This document shows positions 43,432 to 52,148 of a stretch of 64,000 bases of DNA, one piece after another. A program made the position numbers and the translations under genes. Source of the stretch: CAVSJA01 sp963728145 (GTDB lineage Bacteria > Bacteroidota > Bacteroidia > Chitinophagales > Chitinophagaceae). The first letter of the stretch is position 1, and each line of letters begins with the position of its first letter. The stretch lies in the NCBI GenBank assembly GCA_963728145.1, contig CAVSJA010000002.1, positions 434,001 to 498,000 of the forward strand. The letters are read 5' to 3'. Below the pieces are notes generated by a model, which was not told the origin of the DNA, searched no databases, and saw nothing but the letters and a program-made list of their open reading frames with translations.

Positions 43432-44457
43432 TAGGGCCTTCTTCACTTCCGGCACAACCTTCGTTCCAAACAATTCAATCGACTTTAATACTTTATCATG
43501 AGGCATGGTACCAACAGTCATTTGTGCGAGGAAGCGATCGTACTTGAAGATCTCATGTTCATACAGCATTTTTTCAATCACCTCATCAGGACTTCCAACC
43601 AATAATGCACCTTGTTTTGTACGCATGAGCTCATATTGCTGGCGATTCATTCCTGACCATCCACGCTCACGACCGATTCTTGACATCGTGTCCGCATAAG
43701 AAGGATAAAACACATCTGCGGCAGCCTTCGAATCTTCAGCAATAAACACGTGACTGTTTATTCCAACTTTGATTTTATTCAAATCTGTGCCTGCTTTCTT
43801 TGCGGTATCCCGGTACAATTTTACAAAAGGTCCGAACTGTGCGGGTGAACCACCGATAATCGCAACTGCCATCGGCAATCCAAGTGTTGCCGCACGTATC
43901 GCAGATTGTGGCGTTCCTCCAACTGCCACCCATATGGGAATTTTTTCCTGGTAGGGTCTGGGGTATACGCCAAGGTTTTTGATTGAAGCACGATGTTTTC
44001 CTGTCCAGTTTATTTTCTCTGATTCATTCAATTTGATCAATAGTTGAAGCTTCTCTTCAAATAATTCATCATAATCACGAAGGTCATAACCAAACAATGG
44101 AAAGGATTCAATAAATGATCCACGCCCGGCCATGATCTCAGCTCTGCCTTTTGATAAAAGATCAACTGTTGCAAAATCCTGGAACACACGAACTGGATCA
44201 TCCGAACTCAAAACAGTAACAGCGCTGGACAATTTGATCGTTGAAGTTTTTACTGCAGCTGCTGCAAGCACCACAGCGGGAGAGGAGACTGCGTAATCCG
44301 GGCGGTGATGCTCGCCAACCGCGTAGACGTCCAACCCAACTTTTTCCGCTAATTCTATTTCTTCAAGGAGATGCTGTAAACGCTGCTCAACATTTACTGG
44401 TTTGCCCGTGATTGGATCGGGGCCGATTTCTGCGAAACTGTAGATGCCAAATTCCAT
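43411..44457 (-). CDS. LLM-class flavin-dependent oxidoreductase
   Basis: 348 residues of the bacterial-luciferase-like TIM-barrel family. Seen: the N-terminal EFGIYSFAEIGPDP, VYAVGEHHRPDYAVSSPAVV (about 42-61), RVFQDFATVDLLSKGRAEIM with the phosphate/flavin region, and LVGSPDEVIEKMLYEHEIF near the C-terminus. They use FMNH2 to oxidise unknown small substrates. The last six residues, VNQLTN, come from an intergenic repeat that reaches into the gene, so the original C-terminus has been altered. Confidence 0.9.
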   Translation of the reverse strand: MEFGIYSFAEIGPDPITGKPVNVEQRLQHLLEEIELAEKVGLDVYAVGEHHRPDYAVSSPAVVLAAAAVKTSTIKLSSAVTVLSSDDPVRVFQDFATVDLLSKGRAEIMAGRGSFIESFPLFGYDLRDYDELFEEKLQLLIKLNESEKINWTGKHRASIKNLGVYPRPYQEKIPIWVAVGGTPQSAIRAATLGLPMAVAIIGGSPAQFGPFVKLYRDTAKKAGTDLNKIKVGINSHVFIAEDSKAAADVFYPSYADTMSRIGRERGWSGMNRQQYELMRTKQGALLVGSPDEVIEKMLYEHEIFKYDRFLAQMTVGTMPHDKVLKSIELFGTKVVPEVKKALVNQLTN

Positions 44458-44725
44458 GAAGCCTATAACCGCTCAAGAGTATTATTTGTTCGATATTTCC
44501 TTAGCCTTGATGAGCTAGGGATTTTAGCTTCGAATTGAGCAGAGATTTGGTTTTAAAACGGGAAACGGCGATTGCTCATCGACCCAAATCCCCAATTCAT
44601 CGAATAACCCCAGCTGACCTCGTCTAAACCATTGACAATTATCAAGATACTTTCTAATTTTATGTCTCACGGCTCTATATGATTCGAGAATAATTTGCGT
44701 TATTATTGAACCTAAATCCATTATT

Positions 44726-46339
44726 GTGAAAACCCTGATCTTCTATATCCTTACCCTGCTTTGCATTACACAACTCAATGCACAGCCGCAAACTGCCGTG
44801 GATACGTCCAATGGCTTTAAGCTCCAAAAGGATAACATTATTACAGCAAGCTCGATCCTGAAGATCGAAAACCTTGGCGTTAGAGTTAACTCCGATCTTG
44901 CTGAATTGAGACCTACGGTTTCAGCTGATGGTAATCTTCTTTTCTTTATTTGTGAAAATCACCCAGCCAATACCAAGTATAGTTCTATTCCAAACTCCCA
45001 GGATATTTGGTTCGCCGAAAGAGACAGTAATGGTAAATGGAGCGAAGCTTATCATCTCGGATATCCATTGAATACGATGCACTACAATGCGGTTTATTGG
45101 ATATCGCCCGACAATAACCGAATTCTTATTCGTGGAGCATTTCTCGACGGCGCATATCATGGGAAGGGCGTAAGCCTTTGTCGATTGGAGGAAAGTGGAA
45201 ACTGGAGCGAACCGCGTATGCTTATCATAAAAAACTATGATAAATATGATAGGGGTCGTCAGTCGGGAGCAACAATGGCTCATGACGGCCAAACCTTACT
45301 GTTATATATGACTCCGGAAAAAAATGGAGACAACAATGACATTTTTGCTTGTTTCCGTAATCCGGATGGTACATGGTCTGAACCAAGGAATCTCGGGAAA
45401 ACGATCAATTCTCCTGATACGGATGAAATGACTCCATATATTGCCGCGGATGGTGAAACCCTTTACTTCAGTAGCAATCGCGGCGGTGGAGTTGGAGACA
45501 ATGATATTTGGATGACTAAGCGACTTGATAAGAGCTGGACAAAATGGAGTCCCCCGGTGAATTTAGGAAGTCCAATCAATACAGATGATTGGGATGCATT
45601 CTTCACCCTCGATGCCGGTGGAGAGTATGCGTATCTCACAACAAATCTGAATACATACGGTGAAAGTGATATCGTGCGGGTAAGATTGTTAGAAAAAGAA
45701 AAACCCAACCCGGTTATCCTGGTTAGTGGTAACGTGTATAATATTAAGACGGGGGAGCCGCTTAGCGCTTCACTTGTGTATGAAACACTGCCCGATGGAA
45801 CTGAAGCAGGTAATGGTATTTCGAATCCGGTTGATGGTTCATTTAAGATCGTATTACCATTCGATAAGAATTATAGCATTCGTGCAGTTGCCGATCATTT
45901 CTTCGCGGTATCAGAGAATTTGAATCTCGATTCCCTGATCAAGGCAGGTTACATGGAAATTCACAAAGACCTATACCTCGCACCGATCGAGATTGGCCAG
46001 ATTGTACGATTGAACAATGTGTTCTTTGACTTCGATAAATGGGACCTGCGTCCCGAGTCAAATGTCGAACTGGATCGCGTCGTAAAACTATTAATGGAAA
46101 ATCCTGCAATCGAAATTGAATTGAGTGCGCATACGGATGCCCGCGGTACCGATGAATACAACTTCACATTGAGTGATAACCGTGCAAAATCCTGCGTGGA
46201 ATATATTATCTCCAAAGGCATATCCCCAAGCCGTATCATCTCTAAAGGATACGGTGAAAGCAAACCCGTGGTGGATAATGATACCGATGAGAACAGGCAG
46301 TTGAATAGACGTGTCGAATTTAAGATATTGAAGAATTAA
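44726..46339 (+). CDS. OmpA-family protein with PD40 propeller repeats
   Basis: 537 residues. The start is GTG with a signal peptide (about 1-20, ending LNAQ). PD40-type repeats (RPTVSADGNLLFFICENHPA; TPYIAADGETLYFSSNRGGG; FTLDAGGEYAYLTTNL) form a propeller (about 60-315). A carboxypeptidase-like beta segment follows (VSGNVYNIKTGEPLSASLVY). The C-terminal ~115 residues are an OmpA domain with VFFDFDKWDLRPESNVELDR and LSAHTDARGTDEYN plus the NRRVEFKI end, binding peptidoglycan. It links the outer membrane or a surface system to the wall; in Bacteroidota this layout is also seen in PorE/T9SS-linked proteins. Confidence 0.9.
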   Translation: MKTLIFYILTLLCITQLNAQPQTAVDTSNGFKLQKDNIITASSILKIENLGVRVNSDLAELRPTVSADGNLLFFICENHPANTKYSSIPNSQDIWFAERDSNGKWSEAYHLGYPLNTMHYNAVYWISPDNNRILIRGAFLDGAYHGKGVSLCRLEESGNWSEPRMLIIKNYDKYDRGRQSGATMAHDGQTLLLYMTPEKNGDNNDIFACFRNPDGTWSEPRNLGKTINSPDTDEMTPYIAADGETLYFSSNRGGGVGDNDIWMTKRLDKSWTKWSPPVNLGSPINTDDWDAFFTLDAGGEYAYLTTNLNTYGESDIVRVRLLEKEKPNPVILVSGNVYNIKTGEPLSASLVYETLPDGTEAGNGISNPVDGSFKIVLPFDKNYSIRAVADHFFAVSENLNLDSLIKAGYMEIHKDLYLAPIEIGQIVRLNNVFFDFDKWDLRPESNVELDRVVKLLMENPAIEIELSAHTDARGTDEYNFTLSDNRAKSCVEYIISKGISPSRIISKGYGESKPVVDNDTDENRQLNRRVEFKILKN

Positions 46340-46341
46340 GA

Positions 46342-46414
46342 TGGTTTGATTGTTTGATTGTTAGATTGTTGAGTTCATAATTAGTAAACCCAACAATCTA
46401 ACAATCAAGCCATC
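46342..46414. repeat. Dyad repeat of TTGATTGTTAGATTG units
   Basis: Left arm about 46342-46371 and right arm 46391-46414 are reverse complements (GATGG, TTGATTGTTAGATTGTTG); the left has one extra TTGATTGT unit. The 19-base loop is AT-rich. It starts two bases after the OmpA gene stop, a typical transcript-end position. Confidence 0.9.
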
Positions 46415-46461
46415 TAGCCATTCATCCATCACCCCCTCCACTAAACACCGCAATTTTCGGG

Positions 46462-46492
46462 TTGCCCGCCGCTGCCTTCCTATCTATTTTTG
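46462..46492 (+). promoter_or_regulatory. Bacteroidota consensus promoter of the ada-like gene
   Basis: TTG at 46462-46464, a 20-base spacer and a perfect TAnnTTTG box (TATTTTTG, 46485-46492) lie 20 bases before the start. This is the best match to the Bacteroidota primary promoter in the window. Confidence 0.65.
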
Positions 46493-46512
46493 TGTTAGAA
46501 AAATAGATCACA

Positions 46513-47355
46513 ATGACCACCCAGGAACAAACGAATTATAGCAGAATCGCGGAAGCAATTGCTTATATAAAAGACAATTTCAAGACACAGCCCAGCTTGG
46601 ATGAAATAGCGGATAAGGTTGCGATGAGTCCATTCCATTTCCAACGAATGTTTACGGATTGGGCAGGAGTAAGTCCAAAGAAATTCCTTCAATTTCTTAC
46701 GGTTGAGCATGCAAAGAAATTATTGAAGGAAGATCAGGCCTCCTTATTTGATACTGCAATTGAAACAGGTTTATCAGGAACCGGCCGGCTGCATGATCTG
46801 TTCGTAAACATAGAAGGGATGACACCGGGCGAATACAAAAATGGAGGGGAAAGTCTGGCCATAAATTACAGTTTCGCAGAGTCCCCATTTGGAAATATGT
46901 TGGTTGCTTCAACATTGAAGGGAATTTGCCATATGGCTTTTGCAGATAATGAGGAAGAAGCGTTGCAGGTGTTGAAAGCGAAATTTCCAAATGCAACGTA
47001 CAGGCAGATGGTTGATTTGATGCAACAAAACGTGCTTTATATTTTCACACACGATTGGAGTAAACTCAACGATGTGAAATTGCATTTGAAAGGCACAGAA
47101 TTCCAATTGAAAGTTTGGGAGACGCTTTTAAAGATCCCAATGGGTAAATTGACAACCTATGGTAGCATCGCGAAACAAATTCAACAACCCAACGCATCCC
47201 GCGCAGTTGGTACGGCAGTAGGAGATAACCCAGTTGCTTTTTTGATTCCCTGCCATCGTATCATTCAATCCACCGGTGTATTTGGCGAATATCATTGGGG
47301 TTCTGTTAGAAAAACTGCAATTATCGGATGGGAAGCCGCAAGGATGGTATCATGA
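46513..47355 (+). CDS. Ada-like AraC regulator / O6-methylguanine-DNA methyltransferase
   Basis: 280 residues. The N-terminal ~100 residues are an AraC-type helix-turn-helix (YIKDNFKTQPSLDEIADKVA; MSPFHFQRMFTDWAGVSPKK). The C-terminal ~165 are a methyltransferase domain with the active-site Cys in FLIPCHRIIQSTG and the DNA-binding SRAVGTAVGDNPVAF. The Ada N-terminal zinc domain that senses phosphotriesters is absent, so it is the shorter two-domain form. It repairs alkylated guanine and may regulate alkylation-repair genes. A strong promoter precedes it and a dyad repeat follows. Confidence 0.93.
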   Translation: MTTQEQTNYSRIAEAIAYIKDNFKTQPSLDEIADKVAMSPFHFQRMFTDWAGVSPKKFLQFLTVEHAKKLLKEDQASLFDTAIETGLSGTGRLHDLFVNIEGMTPGEYKNGGESLAINYSFAESPFGNMLVASTLKGICHMAFADNEEEALQVLKAKFPNATYRQMVDLMQQNVLYIFTHDWSKLNDVKLHLKGTEFQLKVWETLLKIPMGKLTTYGSIAKQIQQPNASRAVGTAVGDNPVAFLIPCHRIIQSTGVFGEYHWGSVRKTAIIGWEAARMVS

Positions 47356-47360
47356 TCGCC

Positions 47361-47535
47361 AGGGTTGATATAGTTGATAAGGTTGACAAGGTTGACAAGG
47401 TTGACAAGGTTGACAAGGTTGACAAGGTTGACAAGGTTGACAAGGGAATTACGGATTGCAAAATTATTTAACCCGCGTAACATGAATCTAATTAGCCTTA
47501 TCAACCTTGTCAACCCTGTCAACCTCGTCAACCTT
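47361..47535. repeat. Dyad repeat with eight GTTGACAAG units
   Basis: Left arm 47361-47445 has two diverged and about eight near-identical 9-base GTTGACAAG units in tandem. Right arm about 47496-47535 has four to five reverse-complement units. The loop of about 50 bases is unique. It lies between the convergent ada-like and NptA-like genes. The left arm is longer and more uniform than the right, so copy number has probably changed recently. Confidence 0.93.
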
Positions 47536-47546
47536 CGCGAATGACA

Positions 47547-48530
47547 TCAAGCCGGCTCGGTAACCATTTTCTCCTTCATCTTTAGTTTTTCTGGTTTTGG
47601 TGGTTTATCAGGCAGCCATTTATTCAATATCCGTTCAATATATTTAATAAATGGAAGGAAAAGCAATACGCCGGTTGCATTAAAGATCATATGTGCATTG
47701 GCAATCTTTTGTTCGATACGCGCATTTCCCGAAATATTTTCTATGAAACCTGTATACCATTTGAAAAGCAATAAGCCAACTATGATCGAAACTATGTTAA
47801 AGAATAAGTGAAACAAGCCGGTTTTTACTGCTTTCCTGTTTGAGCGGATCGTTGCAAGCAAGGTATCTGAACAGGTTCCCAACTCAGCCCCAAGCATAAC
47901 CGCAATTCCTGCGGGTAGGGTTATCAATGCTTTCTTCGCAAGTGTAATTACCATGCCGACAGTTGCAGATGAGGATTGTATGATCAATGTAACAAGTGCG
48001 CCAATTCCCGCTCCCCTTACCGGATCTTCGAGCCCGCTCATCCAGTTCAAAAACTCGGGATGGTCCCTTAATGGTTCCACCGCTCTTTCCATAGTATAAA
48101 GTCCGAAAAACATTATTCCAAAAAACAGGAGTACTTTCCCGGGCTTGCTTAAGCGCGGATCCCGCACAATAAAACTCATTATTAGTCCAAGTACAATTGG
48201 AATCGGTGACCATTTCCCAATGTCCAATGCGATAAGCTGGCTGGAGAAAGTAGTACCGATATTGGCACCCATCACAACTCCGAGCGACTGGCGAAACGTG
48301 ATGGCTGAAGCGTTCACGAGGATGATCGTCATTATGATCACTGCCGAAGACGAATCCAGCAAAACGGTAACGAAAATACCTGTTAATATTGCCGTTATGA
48401 CGTTTTTTGTACAGTAGCCGAGCCATTTTTTTGCCCGGTCACCTACCAGGGCTTTTAGCAGATCTGACAGATTGTTTATAGCGTACAGGAATAGCCCAAG
48501 TCCACCGATTACCGTCAGTATTATTTCCAT
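47547..48530 (-). CDS. Na/Pi cotransporter family protein (NptA-like)
   Basis: 327 residues, about eight membrane segments. The paired Q/S-S-S motifs are present: VLLDSSSAVIIMTIILVNA (about 57-75) and LIIQSSSATVGMVITLA (about 182-198), each in one inverted half of the fold. The N-terminus begins ILTVIGGLGLFLYAINNLSD, typical of the family. The usual C-terminal PhoU-like domain is missing, so this is a core-only symporter. It likely exports or imports phosphate with sodium. Confidence 0.9.
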   Translation of the reverse strand: MEIILTVIGGLGLFLYAINNLSDLLKALVGDRAKKWLGYCTKNVITAILTGIFVTVLLDSSSAVIIMTIILVNASAITFRQSLGVVMGANIGTTFSSQLIALDIGKWSPIPIVLGLIMSFIVRDPRLSKPGKVLLFFGIMFFGLYTMERAVEPLRDHPEFLNWMSGLEDPVRGAGIGALVTLIIQSSSATVGMVITLAKKALITLPAGIAVMLGAELGTCSDTLLATIRSNRKAVKTGLFHLFFNIVSIIVGLLLFKWYTGFIENISGNARIEQKIANAHMIFNATGVLLFLPFIKYIERILNKWLPDKPPKPEKLKMKEKMVTEPA

Positions 48531-48691
48531 ACCAGGATTTTATATCGGAAACTTACGGTTTAGATGTTACCGGATTATGAACGAAAAGAAGCAAGAATTA
48601 GGCCCCACCGGATAAAAATTTAATATTGGCACTGTTAACTCTATATTATATTAGTGTTATTAAATTATATTAGCGCTCTAAAATTTAAGGG

Positions 48692-48985
48692 ATGGGTAAA
48701 CAAACAACAACACCAAAGTTGACTAAAAAACTGTCTAAAAAACAGGCGAGGGAACTGGTATTCAATAAACTCGCGGGAGCTTTAGAAGAATACAAGGAAA
48801 AAATAAAGGAGAAGAAATTTAAGGCAAACCTGAAAAAGGCCAGCAAATTATTCGCTGCCGACATCGCTAAAGCCGAAAATAGAAAGGAAGCTGTTAAAGA
48901 AAGAAAGAAGAAAGAACCAAAACTTAAACCGGTTCAGGTTGCTGATCAACCAATGGCAGTAGAACAAGAAGCGCCAGTTAAGTAA
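48692..48985 (+). CDS. Small Lys/Ala-rich basic protein
   Basis: 97 residues, no recognised family. About a third of residues are Lys; the middle is helix-prone with KLAGALEEYKEKIKEKKFKA, and the C-terminus is Pro/Glu-rich. Charge and composition resemble small histone-like or ribosome-associated proteins of Bacteroidota, but no motif proves this. It has an AT-rich 160-base upstream region with several TATATTA words. It could bind nucleic acid. Confidence 0.5.
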   Translation: MGKQTTTPKLTKKLSKKQARELVFNKLAGALEEYKEKIKEKKFKANLKKASKLFAADIAKAENRKEAVKERKKKEPKLKPVQVADQPMAVEQEAPVK

Positions 48986-49012
48986 GTATCATAAAGTATC
49001 ACAGCTTTCCTT

Positions 49013-49585
49013 CTATTCTATTATTATTCTGTATTTCTCCAATAATCCAACAATTCCTGTAATTGAAAATTTAGCTTGCTTGATGCGGTTTAATTCCGGA
49101 TCAAGCGAATAATTTCTTGATGTCCGCAGGTCGGCTTTCTCCAGGATCGTGTTTTCAAATTTCGCTTTCAACAGATCGCATTCTTCTAAAACAATTCCTG
49201 ACATATCGGATTCCACGAAATCCACTTCAACCAGGCTGCAATGATGAAAGCTGGAATGCTTTAAGGATCTTTTGAAAAAATTGCAATAGTCCATCGCGCA
49301 ACCCTGAAACCTGCATGCGAAGAGAAATTCGTGACAGCATTCAAAATTTATTCCTAATGCCTTGCAGTTATTGAATTGAATGTTATTGAGTGTGGTCTTG
49401 GTAAGGTTAACATTGCTCAGATTGCATTCGTTGAATTCACAATCGATGAATCTCGTGTTTGAAAGATCCGCTCCCATAAAATTGCAAAGAATAAATTTGC
49501 AACCTTCATAAGCACCTGCAATAAATCCATTCTTCGAATAATCTATCTTCTCAAAAATCTTGTCTTCAAAATATTTTTCTTTCAT
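49013..49585 (-). CDS. Pentapeptide-repeat protein
   Basis: 190 residues from ATG 49585 (a TTG 12 bases upstream is less likely). It is built of A(D/N)LxN-like five-residue repeats, for example FMGADLSNTRFIDCEFNECN and VDFVESDMSGIVLEECDLLK, which form a right-handed quadrilateral beta helix. The size and repeats resemble the McbG/Qnr class, some of which protect DNA gyrase, but no gyrase-binding loop is recognisable. Cytosolic. A role in drug tolerance is only possible, not shown. Confidence 0.82.
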   Translation of the reverse strand: MKEKYFEDKIFEKIDYSKNGFIAGAYEGCKFILCNFMGADLSNTRFIDCEFNECNLSNVNLTKTTLNNIQFNNCKALGINFECCHEFLFACRFQGCAMDYCNFFKRSLKHSSFHHCSLVEVDFVESDMSGIVLEECDLLKAKFENTILEKADLRTSRNYSLDPELNRIKQAKFSITGIVGLLEKYRIIIE

Positions 49586-49663
49586 GGTTATAAACAAGTA
49601 AACCCTTGTGGGTAATGTAATTAAGGTAAGAACTTATTAAGGCGGATTAAAATTCGTGCACTC

Positions 49664-49744
49664 GGTCCCGTAGGGACCAAATCTTTGTAGCAAAAAAATT
49701 CCATTGTTCAACAAGCCCCGTAGGGGCGAAATCTGAGATAGGGG
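49664..49744. repeat. Two CCCGTAGGG palindromes with AAATC tails
   Basis: GGTCCCGTAGGGACC followed by AAATCTTTGTAGC (49664-49691), then GCCCCGTAGGGGC followed by AAATCTGAGA (49715-49738). Both are members of the family seen at 13793 and 50619. They lie in the 181-base gap upstream of the pentapeptide gene and downstream of alkD. Confidence 0.8.
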
Positions 49745-49778
49745 CAATAAATTATTGAATTTAAATTCGCCCATATTA

Positions 49779-50561
49779 CTACTTTGATTTCAATTCCATA
49801 TAGTGTTTCTTCTTTTTTGGATCAAGATGTTCAATTGCATATCGCAAAGCAGTACGCGGCATGGTTGCTGCATGTTTATCTAAAAATGCAAGTAATTTTT
49901 TAGGATCTTTTTTACCTGCTTCACGAATCCATCCTCCCGTTGCTTTGTGGATCAGGTCTTCCTTATCATTGACCAATACTTCAGCAATCTTAAAAGTATC
50001 CTCGATATCACCCTTTCTTATGAAATAGAAAGTGCTTACTATGGCTGTTCTGCGCTCCCAGATATTTTTTGAGCGGGCAAGTTTATATAGAACAGCCCTT
50101 GGCTTATCAGCGAGATATCCACCGACAACATAGGGAGCTGAACGATCTACAAGGTCCCAGTTATTGATGCGGTCGTGACGTTTGATATAAAGCTCATACA
50201 ATTCCTTGCGTCTACCCTCAGGTATCTTTTTATCCCTGGCCTGGAAATCCATTATGCTCACTGCCCCAACTCTCAATTCATGGATGGGGCTTTCCAGTAA
50301 TTCTTCAATTTGATCGGGCGGCATATTCATGAATTTCTTCGATAAAGCAAAAATCTCGCCCATTCTTACTCCAATGAATAGAGTCTCCTTCCGCGTATTC
50401 TCCTTCGCCAGATTTGAAATAGCCTTCAATCTTTTTTAATTCAGCCGCAGAAATTTTCTGTTTGAGCTGACGTGTAAATTCAGCAGCAGTTATTTTATCA
50501 GAAGGGTTTGAGTTTGTTTTGGGTTCTTGACAGTTATCTGTTTAGTTTTCGAACTGGCCAT
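49779..50561 (-). pseudogene. DNA alkylation repair protein (AlkD-like), frameshifted twice
   Basis: The clean part (49779-50429) encodes AlkD HEAT-like repeats: LFIGVRMGEIFALSKKFMNM, HELRVGAVSIMDFQARDKK and HDRINNWDLVDRSAPYVVGG, all typical. The missing N-terminus is upstream in other frames: MASSKTKQITVKNPKQ begins at ATG 50561, then the frame changes near 50495-50510 to KITAAEFTRQLKQKISAAEL and GEGEYAEGD, and changes again near 50380-50390. Removing one T there would join EGD to LFIGVRMG, as in intact AlkD. The enzyme excises bulky alkylated bases without base flipping. Two shifts suggest decay unless the sequence has errors. Confidence 0.8.
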
Positions 50562-50618
50562 TGCAATGTTGTTTGGCTGAATGTCGAATTTAACTCTTTC
50601 TCATTTTTCAACCGGGTT

Positions 50619-50761
50619 GTTTAACCCCTTTAGGGGTTAAATCTTTGTAGAAAAACGCCACCTCCTCTGGACCAAGCCCCGTCCCGATAGCTATCGGGAC
50701 GGGGCTTGGAATCTGGGGGATATTTCGTTGCTACAAAGATTAAACCCCTAAAGGGGTTTAT
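50619..50761. repeat. Nested palindrome element with AAATCTTTGTAG arms
   Basis: Outer arms: 50619-50651 (TTTAACCCCTTTAGGGGTTA then AATCTTTGTAG) and 50730-50761, its reverse complement. In the centre, 50672-50709 is a perfect 38-base palindrome around CCCGATAGCTATCGGG. The two are independent repeat types, one nested in the other. It fills most of the 278-base gap between alkD and the ECF42 gene. Confidence 0.88.
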
Positions 50762-50839
50762 TCATTAAAGCGAATTGTTCGTGGTTGGACATTTAAAATT
50801 TTGTGATCGCTTTCAATCTTAATTAATGGCATTGCCCTT

Positions 50840-52081
50840 TCAAGGTGTTGAGGGTAGCTTATCAATTTTCTCCTGGATTACATTCTTATCAGTCTTTGTC
50901 TTTGCAAGCTCGAGCGCTTTTTTAAGATTGGATTTCGCTTTCGTATTATCAATACCCGTGTACAGTTCTCCCAAAAGAGTAAAATAGTAGGGGTTGTCTT
51001 TCAGATGCAGTTTTTCTGCTTCCACGATCGCTTCTGCTTTTCCATTTGCCTTTGAAAGCGCATAGGTTCTGTTCAAAGCAGCAATCGGGGAATATTCTAT
51101 TTGCAATAAGTGATTGTGGAGTTGAAGTATATTCTCCCATTTTTCTTTAGTATCCTCCTTGATCGTATGCCAATACGCTATATTAGCTTCGATATGATAT
51201 TTAGAAAGCTTATTTCCAGTGGATGCTTTTTTAAGGAATAAAGCTCCCTTGGTGATCAATTCCTGGTCCCAAAGTTTTTCGTCCTGATCTTTGTACAAGA
51301 TCATCTGGCCATCATCATCCTTTCTTGCAGGAAATCGTGAAGCGTGAAAACACATTAACGAAAACAACGCATTTACTGCAGGCAAATCAGTTTGGGGATT
51401 TTCAATCAACAGGTAATTCAATCGCATGGCTTCCAGGCAAAGATCTTCACGAAGAACCGTATCCTGGGTTTCAGAATAGTATCCTTCACTGAAAAGGAGA
51501 TACAAAGTCGTAAGGACATTTTCCAGTCGATGGTCAATTTCCCTTTCATCCGGAAAGGCGATTAAGATTTTTTCAGTCCTTAATTTTTCTTTTGCTCTTA
51601 AAAGTCGCTTGTTGATGGTTTCCTTGCTGGTAAGAAACGCATTGGCAATTTCGCTTATGCCAAATCCGCAAAGGATTCGCAATGCCAGGGCGATTTGCGA
51701 TTCGGAAGATAGAGCTGGATGGCAAACGGCAAAAAGCATTTGCAATTGACTATCCGTTATGTTTTGATTTGACAAATCGATTTCAATTTCTCCGGTTACC
51801 GTATCAGTAGAATTTCTTAATTGAGTAGCTATCTTTTCCGCGAAGAGTTTGTTGCGATGGATATAATTTTTCGTTTTATTCTTTGCAACAGTATATAACC
51901 ATGCGGTTGGATTTTCCGGTATTCCCTTAAAGGTCCATGTTTCGAGCGCCGATAGAAAAGTTTCTCCGGCAATATCTTCAGCTGCTTCAATATGCTCAAG
52001 TCCAAATGTCTTGCAAAGTACCGCAGCGATCTTTCTGAATTCCGTTCTGAAAAGATGTGGTATTAATTCCTGCTGTTTCAT
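50840..52081 (-). CDS. ECF42-type sigma factor with TPR-like C-terminal extension
   Basis: 413 residues from ATG 52081 (a longer frame to 52168 adds non-homologous residues). Region 2 is in HIEAAEDIAGETFLSALETW and PTAWLYTVAKNKTKNYIHRN; region 4 is in LCGFGISEIANAFLTSKETI. The remaining ~230 residues are helical repeats (LYLLFSEGYYSETQDTVLRE; NRTYALSKANGKAEAIVEAE), the DUF6596-like extension that defines ECF42. These sigma factors lack an anti-sigma and are paired with a YCII protein, found just upstream on the same strand. Confidence 0.92.
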   Translation of the reverse strand: MKQQELIPHLFRTEFRKIAAVLCKTFGLEHIEAAEDIAGETFLSALETWTFKGIPENPTAWLYTVAKNKTKNYIHRNKLFAEKIATQLRNSTDTVTGEIEIDLSNQNITDSQLQMLFAVCHPALSSESQIALALRILCGFGISEIANAFLTSKETINKRLLRAKEKLRTEKILIAFPDEREIDHRLENVLTTLYLLFSEGYYSETQDTVLREDLCLEAMRLNYLLIENPQTDLPAVNALFSLMCFHASRFPARKDDDGQMILYKDQDEKLWDQELITKGALFLKKASTGNKLSKYHIEANIAYWHTIKEDTKEKWENILQLHNHLLQIEYSPIAALNRTYALSKANGKAEAIVEAEKLHLKDNPYYFTLLGELYTGIDNTKAKSNLKKALELAKTKTDKNVIQEKIDKLPSTP

Positions 52082-52148
52082 AAAACAAGAAGTCCCTGTA
52101 AATTTATTTAAACCCGATGGTTTGTATAATGTACAGGGACGCCTTCGG

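Noticed and set aside
44524..44721. A 65-codon - strand frame between the LLM gene and the OmpA gene
   Set aside because: It starts 4 bases from the divergent OmpA GTG, leaving no room for either gene's initiation signals, and has no recognisable family.
47361..47445. Possible CRISPR array
   Set aside because: Units are 9 bases in direct tandem with no spacers and no cas genes nearby.
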